A stretch of DNA of 64,000 nucleotides from Earliella scabrosa (taxonomy: Eukaryota > Basidiomycota > Agaricomycetes > Polyporales > Polyporaceae): NCBI GenBank assembly GCA_022605405.1, contig JABYQQ010000020.1, positions 372,001 through 436,000 on the forward strand, written 5' to 3'. Under the pieces are notes generated by a model that saw nothing but the letters and a program-made list of their open reading frames with translations, was not told where the DNA came from and did no database searches. Shown in pieces: positions 37,061 through 47,155 of the stretch (positions are counted from its first letter, which is position 1; every line of letters begins with the position of its first letter). Position numbers and translations under genes: made by a program.

Positions 37061-38894
37061 ATGGCAGCCCTCGACGGTCGACTCGGATCAACACAGGACG
37101 ACATAGTAGGCGTATCTGCTCGCAAGGAGGAAGATACCTCGAGCGCGATGTACTCTCAGCTATGGAGAGCATGCCACAATTATGCGCGGGGGAAAGGCGA
37201 GTTGCACAAAGCATGCTTGACGTCGAAGCAAACCTATTCTGATCAACGCATATCGCCAAATGTGATGCAGGCTGCCTTGGCCAACTCTTTTCCCCCGCCT
37301 TCTCTCCAGTAGAGAACCCGGGCCCCCCCGTCATGAGCTAGAAGCACATGTGAGCTCTCAGCCGTCACTGCGACATGATTAGCTGACATGTGCGCGTACA
37401 GAATGCGCAGCAGGCCGTGAATCAAATCCCGTCTGAGCTTCTCGTGTACATCTTCCAAATGGTGCAAGATGCCGTCTATTCGGGCTGCTGGGGAATGGTT
37501 CCCTTCACAATTGAATGGATTCCACTCACATGGGTCTGTCGTCACTGGCGCAATGTTTCCCTTACAGCACCGATACTATGGTCCACGATCCATGTCACAT
37601 CCTATTTCCCATCAACGACTAGTACTATCAGGTTAACGACATTCCTAGACCGCGCTGCGGGGGCGTCTCTCAATATCAGCTTCGTTCTCATGGCAACGTG
37701 ACCAGCACGCAGATTTTGCGGAGACTGCAAGCCCACGCATCGACCATACGACACCTCACTCTGTGGTTGTACGACAGGAGCAGTCCCATCAGCGATCTTC
37801 TGTTTCCCCACATGTCAGAACTGGAGGAGCTCAAGCTTCACGACTACTTCTCGGAGAATGGAGATCCAATCGTCGAAACACAACAGGGCTTCCCTCGCCT
37901 CAAACGGCTCGAGACAGTGCATACGTACTTTGCCTGGAGCTCCCCCATATACTGGTCTCTGCGTTCTCTCAAGCTGAACAATCCGAGCGTCAGACCGACA
38001 GTGGACGAACTGCTACACGTTCTTCGAGGATGTACCGCGCTGGAAGCTCTGGAGTTGCACGAGGCTTTTCCGCATAGCGCAGCGGCGGATGGCCTTCGCG
38101 GAACTGTCCCACTCAGGTTACCTGCGTTGCGACATCTGAACATGCAAGGCCACCACTCCGAGGTCTCGTCCTTCCTCATCTTGATCGAAGTGCCCCAGAG
38201 CTGCAATATCGATGTGCATTACACGATCCTCGACTCAGACAATGGTTCGCTTGACCCCATCCTCGCTGTTGTTCCCACCCAGCCGCTCTTTCGGTTTCTC
38301 GTACGCCAGTCCACCATCCTCTCTCTCGTCGTTAACAATCAAGCGGTCGATCTCTTTGCTTTGTCATCCACTGGCACTCATGCGCATGGACCACACCTCT
38401 CGAATCGCATCACCGGCCACTTTGGAGACGACTCCCGGGACATCACTCCGAACTGGAAGGCTCTCATCGACACCTTCGCCTCCGCGCCCCTCGTCCACCT
38501 GGCCCTCGTCCACGACTCGCTGCCGCGCCTGACAAGCGAGATGTGGCAGACGTGCTTTTCGCGCTTCCCTCAGCTGGAGAGCGTCACCGTAGGACCGTTG
38601 CGCACCGGCAACCTCCACACTTTCGAGACCGTGCTAGCTACCCTCCTGGAAAGCAATGCGCTCGAGGCCGGACCGTACTGTCCGCGTCTGCGCGCCGTCG
38701 GATTCGTTGGGATGGTCATCGATCCCCCAGGCGCGGACGCCCTGCTGGCCCTGCTCGAGGCGCGCGCCTCGCGGCGCGCACCGTTGGAGCAGCTGTGTTT
38801 CAGCGGCACTTTCTGCACAAAGGAGGTCGACGCGCTCGCACTGAAAGAACGTATCACGACATGGGTGAAGCTGAACTCGAGGTACGTGCGATGA
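37061..38894 (+). pseudogene. F-box/LRR-like protein gene with two frameshifts
   Basis: F-box proteins recruit substrates to SCF ubiquitin ligases. The start MAALDGRLGSTQDDI and the following helix ERDVLSAMESMPQLCAGERR are in different frames, with a shift near 37130. After an intron ending at ACAG about 37400, the F-box core reads VNQIPSELLVYIFQMVQ, then WIPLTWVCRHWRNVSLTAP. Near 37695 the frame shifts again: ISFVLMAT is followed by a stop, while the next frame resumes with STQILRRLQAHASTIRHLTL and stays open for almost 400 codons of leucine-rich-repeat-like sequence (LEELKLHDY, LRSLKLNN, LEALELHEAF) to 38894. Basidiomycete F-box proteins of this kind are usually one continuous frame of 450-550 aa. 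It is either a recent pseudogene or carries two one-base sequence errors; the long open 3' part favours a recent event or an error. Confidence 0.75.
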
Positions 38895-39416
38895 GGCCGA
38901 TCAATCGCGCATCCCTCTTCGAAGTGGCGGCTGACACTGGGGGCACAGATATGCTAGCGGTTGCGGCTGCTGTGGCGGACACGAGGACTGTGAAGACTTC
39001 CGGTACGCATTGTCTGAGTTTGATATCTCCCGCGGCGAAGACTTACTGTTGCTGGTTTTGTGGTAGCTACCTCCCGGAGCCGGAGTCGGCTGAGCGTCTC
39101 GTGTTGGAGGATGAAGCTGAGGCCTAAGGCCTTACGTTGGGAGCGTCGTCTCTTTCAGGGGATAGATGCTGTAACCGCATGCTGGTAAAAGACCGCCGCA
39201 AAGTTGCAGCCGAACCAAACTAAATCATGTCCAGTAGTTTGAAAGCCCGCTACAGGACCACATCCGGTCGCCGTGTGCATGGTGTATCTCTTGGGAAGAG
39301 TGCGGAGTACGATTCTTATGGGAGTTAGGCAAACCTAGTCTGATGTATCGTGATATGGACATCTATGTCTGAAGTCGCAGTTACAGAAACAGACCAAAAC
39401 CTGAGGACGCATAGCT
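38895..39416. other. convergent intergenic spacer
   Basis: It lies between the 3' ends of the F-box locus (plus) and the AAA ATPase gene (minus). No gene is recognised; an open frame to 39127 is a continuation of an antiphase frame of the F-box locus. Confidence 0.5.
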
Positions 39417-41761
39417 CTAGGCCTTCATAGAGGCAAATTCTACAACGAACTCCTCCATCGCGTTCAGCGCCTCCTCCAAGTGCTCGTACTGTAGCTTCTG
39501 CCCACGGCTCTTCGCCAGAGACGTCGCCGTCCTGCACGTGTTCTTGATTTGCCTGCCGTTCACGTCTCTCTGGGCGAGCTTCTCGACGAGTTCATCGGAG
39601 AGCTCGCCCTCGCCGATGCCCGCCTTCTTGATGAACGCGCGCCAGATCTGCATCTTGGTGGGCACGGTGAGCTCGTTGAAGTGCAGCGCGACATGGATGC
39701 GCGAGAGGAAGGCCTCGTCGAAGGTGCTGATGCGGTTCGTGGTGAGAAAGAGGATGCCCCGATAGTACTCCACATGACGGAGGAAGACGGCGACCATCGC
39801 GTTCCGCTCGAGGTCGTGGAGCGAGCGCTGCTCGAGGAAGACGTCCGCCTATGAGCGTCCAATACTATCAGCAGGGATTGCGATAACATGACATGAGAGA
39901 AACTGGCCTCATCTATGAGCACAATGGCGTTCCAGCACGTCGCGACATCGAAGATCCTCTCCAGGGCGCTATCCAGGTCCGATGGCTTGATCCCGAGGTC
40001 CCCGCTGCCCACAACGTACAGCGGCCGTCGGATATGTTCGCTCGTAGCCTCGGCGGAGAGCGTCTTACCAACACCAGGGGGTCCGAAGAGGTTGATGACG
40101 AGGCCCTGACCCTTGCCGCGCACGAAGTCGTCGAAGCCCGAGTCAGAGTCGTGCGCCTCGATGAGGGAACGGAGAAGGGTCTTGCGATCTGCGGGTAGTA
40201 CGAGGGCGTCGAATGTCTCCGCGTTCCAGGCAATAGGTGTGATGTGCTGGACGTTGAACTCGACTGCCAGAGAGTCGGCACGTGAGTCAGCATGACAAGG
40301 AGGCAGAGCGACAGGAGACAACGTACGCCAGATCTTGTCCGAGAGGGAGAAGCCATAAACAATGGGCGAAGCGAGGAGCAACTCCTCGTCCGTTAGACCG
40401 AAAGGCTCCTTCTCCTTGGCATGGGTCCAGACGGTGCCTTATGGGCTTTTGTGAGGTCATGATCAACGCGAAACAGATGAGCGAACATACCACGTTCGGA
40501 GGGGAGCTGTGATATCGGGTTGTCTGCGCTGGGCTTGGGGACCGGGTAGTTGGGCTGCAGCCGAATGAAGTTCCCTGGGACGTAAACGAGTCGTTCAGCA
40601 AATGGGGCGCTGCCTAGAGAGTAACTGAATCGTACCCCTGTCGACCATGATGCGAGAATTGACCTATGGTGCCCATCTGAGGTCATATCGGACAGTGGAG
40701 CAGGAATGACTCACGTTGTACCGGATGTATGATTGATGGCCTTCTTTCCCAGCCAGCCCGCGGTAGTACACGTGGTGAACGCCATTCAGCGATGCCCACT
40801 TGCGCCCACGCTTGATGAGGGTAGCCTTCAGCCCCTCTGGGTCGGCGTGGTACGATATCGGGTATGCGCTGAGCCTGTTGATCTTCTGTGTCCCGCCAAA
40901 CATCCTTATGGATATCTTCGTGGTGTGCGTCCCGAACGCACGGCCGACTGGGCGGACGGAAGCTGTTTGATCATCGTCGTCATCAGAGTTGTGATCGATG
41001 TCGTCTTTCGAGTTTCTGCGCATCTCAGCGTCTTTCTTCGGGTCCGCAGCCTCAACGCCCTCACAGGTGAGGATGTACCGCTCATCGTCGCGCCACCCTT
41101 TTTCGCGTCGCGCAGACAACAGACGCAGGCATCGTGGCTCTCCAGTGGCGTCGTCTCGAGTGACGAGGATAGTGCGTGGAACTAGAACGGCGTATAGGAG
41201 GTCGAACGTGATCTCACCATGCGCGGTGAGATTGGCGATGTTCGCGAGGGTTGAGCCATAGTTGGCTCGGAGCCACTTGATCAGAGTCGACAGCGCGCTA
41301 AGCATCTGCTCCTCGTCGTCGTTGCGGGTAGCGGCTTGAAGCTTCTCTGCATGCTTCTCCAGCTGTGGGAAGAACGAGATTAGGAGCAGGGGATCAAGCT
41401 GGTAGATCATAGCTGTCAGCGAGAATGACTTAGAGACACTGCATAACATGCTCACTTTGACCGGCTGCGAGTTCCAGGAGAGCCCTGGGACCTGTCCTAT
41501 GATGTCGCGACACACGTTCAGCAGGTGCGGGCTCGTCACAACGACCTTGAAGTCGATGGTCTGCTCGTGCGGGTCCCGAGGATCCGGCAGCCTGCGCAAA
41601 ACAACAAAGCAGAACTCCTTCCAGTCGTCGGAACTAGCGCCACTCCCAACAGGCTGCACTAGTTCCGCTGGGATATCCGAAGTGGTGTTCTTGTGCTTCC
41701 ACGCCTTTTCCTCGGCATTCCAGTAAAGGTCGACGGTCTTGACCCTCGTGGTCGATGACAT
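39417..41761 (-). CDS. AAA-family ATPase with DUF7025-like N-terminal region
   Basis: Complete predicted gene of 666 aa. Exons, minus strand: 41761-41456, 41398-40715, 40663-40636 (28 nt), 40574-40491, 40437-40327, 40263-39908 and 39848-39417; all phases agree. The N-terminal two thirds match the fungal DUF7025-type pattern: PHLLNVCRDIIGQVPGLSW, HGEITFDLLYAVLVPRTIL, GVHHVYYRGLAGKEG and FIRLQPNYPVPKP. The AAA domain has Walker A FGPPGVGKT, Walker B AIVLIDEADVF, an arginine-finger-type helix and sensor FLTTNRISTFDEAFLSRI. Such proteins are ATP-driven remodelling factors of unknown substrate. The first intron (57 nt) is in frame and could be retained. The last intron (39907-39849) would use a GC donor (GAG/GCCAGT) with a normal CTGAT branch region and TAG acceptor; without it the frame is lost. 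The gene looks intact and is the most ordinary in the window. Confidence 0.88.
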
Positions 41762-41879
41762 GACAGGAACAGAGCTCTGAGGGGTAGAGAGGTAAGAAGA
41801 AGACACTGAAAGTGTTGAGGCTACACACCTGATCACGGCTTACGTTGAGATGATTGAATGTTCCGGGGCTACACAGGAG

Positions 41880-42720
41880 TCCCAACGACGAGGATGGAGT
41901 GCAGTAGAGTGCCTCGTATTGAGTAGCCGCGGTGTATATAAGTGCTTGCGCACGCGGAATCCGTGTGGTGGCACCGAATGCACCGCCTGGCGCCCTACTA
42001 CATCTATGCACTTTGCTTGTGGTCGCGAGAAGCAAATCTTGAGTGACACGGGTATAGGAAGACAAGGACGTACACTTACGTCTTCAGGCCCCCGGACAGC
42101 GGATAGTGCCATACTGTCGTGCACAAGTCAGGACAGGCCGTCTCGACTCTCGTCGCCTTCAATTCCATCAGAGCGTGTCACCCCTGCGCAGGATGACCTT
42201 CATGCAACAGAGTTGACTCGAACCCTTGCTGCTGTCTCAATATGGATTAACTTGTGTAGGAACCGCAAGGCTAACTCTGGAGCAGGCTGGTCTTGCGCAC
42301 GGGTCGACGTCCACATGGATTTGGATAGTCCTGGTGACCGTCTGGAAGGGGTGAGTCGTGTATAAAGAGGAATCCTAGGATCGCTCACGTGTATAGAGGA
42401 ACCCTAGGATCGCTCAAAGACGCGCACAGGCAGTTCAGTACCTTCCAACGGGGCTGGTACATGTGGAGCAATCAATGCGTATTCCGATGCACCAGGCATA
42501 GAGTAGTCGTGGTGTGTATTGTGTGCGCGGGATCCGTGTGGTGGCACCGAATGCACCGCCTGGCACCCTACTACATCTATCTACCTTGCTTGTGGTCGCG
42601 AGAAGCAAACCTTGAGTCGTGGACGTGCATAAGAGGAACCCTAGGGAAGACGCTCACAGGCAGTTCAGTACCTTCCAACGGGGCTGGTACATGTGGAGCA
42701 ATCAGCGCGTGTTCCGATGC
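41880..42720 (+). repeat. local interleaved direct repeats
   Basis: Two direct repeats alternate. Repeat P (about 41930-42045 and 42508-42620) shares GTGGTGGCACCGAATGCACC and TTGTGGTCGCGAGAAGCAAA. Repeat Q (about 42390-42480 and 42622-42710) shares GGCAGTTCAGTACCTTCCAA and TACATGTGGAGCAATCA. A shorter motif (GGAATCCTAGGATCGCTCA / GGAACCCTAGGATCGCTCA) is doubled at 42370-42418. Similarity is high, so the duplications are recent. The region lies just upstream of the AAA ATPase gene; no gene is seen in it. Confidence 0.75.
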
Positions 42721-42999
42721 ATCGGAGGTTGGTGCATCGGGATTCGGTGCAGGGAACACGAATTGCGAAGTTCTTCAGAACTTCGGCCGTCAAGCTACTA
42801 CTAGCATCGTGAGCGAGGGTGTATCGGCTGCGGCGACGCTGTCCACGAGATAACTCACGTAGAAAGTTCCTAGTGGATTATGGCAGATGCGTGGTGGTTT
42901 CGCCGTGCCGCATCCAACTTCGACTTGCAACTTGACGAGAGCCGCCAGCTGGTGGAGTGATGTCCGTGACATCACATAACGCATTCGCAACGCACGCTA

Positions 43000-43590
43000 G
43001 AAGGCCGGCGCTTGCACTCGGTCGACCTCTGGGGGTTACGGACGGTCCGCTACGTTATCCTCCGTCCGGGAGACCGCCCGCGATATATGCCCGACACACG
43101 GACGCCCGGCGCAGCGGGAATAGTCGGTAGTCCCCCGCTCAGCGCTCAAGCCTCGCGTCGACCATCGCGCCCTCGCGCCCTCGCGCCCTCGCGCCCTCGC
43201 GCGTGACTCCAGAGCTGAACAGGACCTGAGCGGGGACAGGCAAATGTCTTCGCGGACGCGTGTCCGCTCGCTGCGAGCACATTGGGCCCGCTTGCCTGGA
43301 TCCGACTAGTGGCCTGCGGTCCGCCATGTGTGCTCTTCACGGCCGTCTCCTCAGCGGTACGTAGGTCTGGGAGAGCGTGCAAGCGGGGGTACCGCACAAT
43401 GTCGTCGGTCTGCTGTCGACTCCGTCTTGCCCAGGAGTGTATGCGTTATGCGCGGCCCGTTTGTGCTGTCCGCTGTCATCTTCGAGAGGGCACGGGCGAG
43501 GATAGGCGAGTGGCCGATGCACGCGGGTCGCAGAACATCGCAGCCCGTCCACGTCTCAACTTGTCATCCATCCAGCCCGAGTTCGCTCTC
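43000..43590. repeat. partial copy of dispersed repeat, block C
   Basis: Short matches (for example the CCGTCCGGGAGACCGCCCGCGA region near 43063, and GCGCTCAAGCCTCGCG near 43142) correspond to the start of block C at 4.7 kb and 33.4 kb. It also contains an 8-bp tandem repeat. Confidence 0.35.
43165..43203 (+). repeat. 8-bp tandem repeat (CCTCGCGC)n
   Basis: Four to five perfect copies of an 8-bp unit in a GC-rich stretch, a simple minisatellite of no evident function. Confidence 0.85.
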
Positions 43591-43930
43591 TCAAGCACAA
43601 CTCCCCGCAGGCCTTCGTCGTACTGATAGTTTGACCCTGGAAGGCAGAATGAAAGGGTCATCAGTTACAGTCGCGGGGCAGTCGTCCTTGTCGAAGACCA
43701 TAGGAAGATATGTACGCACTCCGAGCTTACGACGCAGACCCCTATATACAATGCCCATCTTCTCTAGGCCGGATACTTTGGAGTCATGCAGCGAATAGGA
43801 CAATGACGGCTTGAACCGGATGGCTTGGAGCTCCATCGACCGACGGCAGACCTCCGCGTTGAGGGATGTTGACGAGGTGGGGTCCGAGATGAAGTTGCGA
43901 CGAGCCCGAGGGTGGCGAAGGTAGTGAGGG
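43591..43930 (-). CDS. coding-like fragment of unknown family
   Basis: From about 43905 down to 43640 the minus strand has protein-like composition: NFISDPTSSTSLNAEVCRRS, then IRFKPSLSYSLHDSKV, MGIVYRGLRRKLGVRTYLP and VFDKDDCPATVTDDPF. I do not recognise the family. The open frame ends at 43591, but the last 20 codons look non-coding and a splice donor may precede them. No adjoining exons can be joined with confidence, so it is either one exon of a small gene or a gene fragment. Confidence 0.35.
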
Positions 43931-46900
43931 TGGCGATGGTGATCTAGAGGCTCCTACTCCTGGGCGGCCAGTCGAATAGAGTCAAGGCGCTGGGCTTTGG
44001 GTGCGGCGGCGCAGGTACGTCCGCCCGCCGCCCCTGCGAATGGACTCGGCAAGCGGGATTCAGCACTGCGCCCTGCAGCCAGGAGGCGCACATTGATCGG
44101 CCCACGCTCGAGCCTGCACGAACGCGTTGGCAATGACGGCTCGCAGCTCTGCGCGCGATCCTCTTCTGTCTTGTCAGAATGCGAAGGGACACTCTGGCTA
44201 CTGTTAGATGGCGACGTTGGGCAGCGCGTAGCGAGCGGGATGGATGTCCTCGTGTTCCCCTCCATCCGATGAGAGCACAGCTTCAGGATGTATGTCCATA
44301 TTGATCCCCGGACAACGAACCGAGTGGATGTATCTGCGAACCCAGGGAGCGTCAGCACTCTTCTGGATGTAGCTCTAGACTGACATTGAGCGTAGGGTCG
44401 TACCTGGGTTCGACGATCTGTTGTTGATGTAGAGGAGGGGACCGCGATTCCTGCGTGCCGGACGAGACTCTAGGGGAAGTTGCATGAGGGAGAAGGAAGA
44501 GAGCGGACCGAGATTTGAGGGGCCTCGCAGACGGCGACGTGTGATGCATGTCGGGGCGCAGGGCATGGAGAAGAGATGACAGTGATGGGAGTCCACCAAC
44601 GAGGTAGGCGTGTACCTCCAGGAGGTGGGGACAGGGACGCGAGTGATCAAGGGCCTGAGGGTCCGTGTCCAAGTGCGCTCGTGCTTAACGTCGAGATGGA
44701 GAAGTCGTCGGTGGTGCGGACGGACCTGGTCCTCCATTCGCTGGCCGGGTGCCGTTAGATGTCACATTGGGAGGGCGTCCGAGGGCCAGGGTACGCTGTC
44801 CACACGGCCTGTTGCGTATCGTCGTCTCGTAGTATTAAACTCGAGTTCGCAGTGGTGCCTCACCAACGCTGATCGCAGAGCCCGCCTGAGTCCAGGTTGC
44901 AAAGATGAGGTATCGTGCACAGGGAAGGAAGCAAAAGAACATTAATACTTCATAGCCAGGCATCGGTGTAGACTACTTACGTATGCGGCTGTTGCAGCTA
45001 CGGACTCACCGCCAGCGACTGAACATACGTGTGCATAGCCATAGCTTGTTCGTCGAGTGGGGGATTCCAGCAGCTACATATGTTGGTCGAGACGTCGGCG
45101 CAGATAGCAAAAGAGACGTACCTGACGCTGAGAAACGCCTCGGCTAATTTCCACACACCTGCTCCGCCGCCTCCAGCGAGTTCTTGCGCGAATGACTGCA
45201 CGCATCGGCGTCGATACTGTGCCATTTTGTCGAGCAATAACCAGAGCATGTCGCCGCGTCAGTGCTGACACAGGTACAGACGGCAAAGGAGACGTACCAT
45301 TACATAGAAAATCACCTTGACGGGTCTGCATGCACATGCTTCACGAGCTGGGTAGGTGCTGATGGTCGTTCGTCCGACGTCTGACGGCAGGAGAGCCAGA
45401 GGGATTTCCATGGAGGTCGTTTTGGATATCGAGAGCGTGCGATAGCACGGAAAGACGCGTCTTGGACAAGAGAGTACCAAGAGGCCGTGTGAGGATGAGA
45501 CTTGCGTCGACGTTGGTGATTGCAGCAGGCAGGTGCAACCTTGACGGCGGAGCGAGATGACGAGAGGATAGGCTCGGAGCTCTTCTCCATGAAGGGCTGG
45601 GGCGCCAGCGTGCAAGGGTTAATTCTGCATACTGAGGAAGCTCGTGTCCGACTTCTAGCTCGCAACCCTCAGCGCATAGAAATGCAAGATGAGGACAACG
45701 TCGGTGAGTTTGAGGAAGAGAGCGGGACGTGGCGACAGGCGCGCGGGCCGGTCTGGGCCGGCTGCTACTGGCGCCCGGAGCCGCACGGTCCGGGCCAGTT
45801 CATCCGCGTTCGCTGAACTTCGCTCCAACGATCTCGCAGTTCTCCAACTCTCCCTCGTCGTCGCCACCGTTGCCCATGCCGGCCTCGTGATTGCTCTGCG
45901 GTTATTAGTCCGATCCTTCTCATGGAAGAAACCTTCGCAGAAGACACAACTCCGGAGAAGAAGTTGCTTGCTGGGATGTGGAGGCGGATCCCATACACGT
46001 GTATGGTCAGCTACGGAGACTAGGTGATCTCCTAGGTGAGTCTCCACTCTTGTATGTCGCACCGACGTGCTCATTCGAGACGACCTATAATCCAAACCCT
46101 TGCGCAAGACTAGTCCCAATTGTAGGGGCCCTATACCATCCCGGGCCACACTATGCAGGATAATACCCCGCCATTCAGACCCTCTGCTGCACGCTTGAGA
46201 CCGTGTAGACTCGCGGGTAGCATGCTGCCACTCCCTCGTGTCCCCTTGGTGAATGGGCATGCCCACAGCCTCCTTCATGAAGCCCCATAATATCTGGTCA
46301 TGGATCAAGGTCGGTCAGCGCCGCCGCAGGATCTTCCTACACGCCATCGCAAGACCCGTTTAAATGACTCGCCCACCCCACTGCTCTGCTATATTTTATT
46401 TGGGTGCATAGATCAGTAAAATTTCACTCGAAGGTGAGCGGCACCACTTGTCTCGGATTAGTGCTGGGAGCGTACTGACTCTGTGTGTATGAAGTGGAGA
46501 TCGCGCAAGGTCGGCAACGGCAAAGGCCAATCCACACGTCGAAGATTTTCCCAAACTCCTCCACAGGTCCACGAGAACTTCAGAACTGGCCTCAGAAGCG
46601 TCTCCAGTGCCAAAACCCCAGGTTCCCGTTATCTACTGACCAGTCGCGTGCTGACTTGAGTTGCAGACCTACTGGCGGGAGATCGCACGCTCTCTTACTC
46701 GCGGCAGGATGACCGAACGAAGCGACCGCACGACCTTCATGATGGGAAGTTTCTGCGCGCGCGCTATTGGAAACCTCGGTGGTAAAGGGCAGATCAACCG
46801 TTGGCCTACTTCGAGTTCATACTATAGGATGACCCCGTGTCGACGGCATGGGTTGACGATGTCTAGTATCACGCCGCATCGGGGCGGAAACTGTCCTGCA

Positions 46901-47155
46901 AGGAATCAGTCAATGACAATCTCCATTCATGGTGCCATGGTTTCGAATCCACTGAGTGCCGGAACATTGCAGAGGGCGTTCGCATGGCATATGTCGGTCT
47001 TCGCCGGGTTTGACCATACAACGTGGACTAGGAGCACGTTTACCATGCCTCAACCGCCTGTCCTCCATTCGACTGCACCCGGGTCGTTCCAAAGTTCTTG
47101 ACTTCCAACCGCATCGACTCACTCGTCTCAATCCTCATTCTCCAGCTACTGCATC
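43931..47155. other. 3.2 kb without a supportable gene
   Basis: The longest frame (45655-46308, minus, 217 codons) has no motif, is rich in Arg and Ser, and has no splice context. Short frames around 44.35-44.75 kb and 45.26-45.66 kb are similar in quality. I see no clear transposon ends. The last 150 bases form the leader of the NLR starting at 47156. Confidence 0.4.

Noticed and set aside
38543..39127. 194-codon plus-strand ORF overlapping the F-box locus
   Set aside because: It is an antiphase frame over the LRR-like coding part, which has much better amino-acid patterning.
43165..43203. 8-bp tandem repeat as a possible regulatory array
   Set aside because: It is a short simple minisatellite with no gene nearby; slippage explains it.
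45655..46308. 217-codon minus-strand ORF
   Set aside because: Low-complexity Arg/Ser-rich translation without motifs, introns or neighbours that support it.
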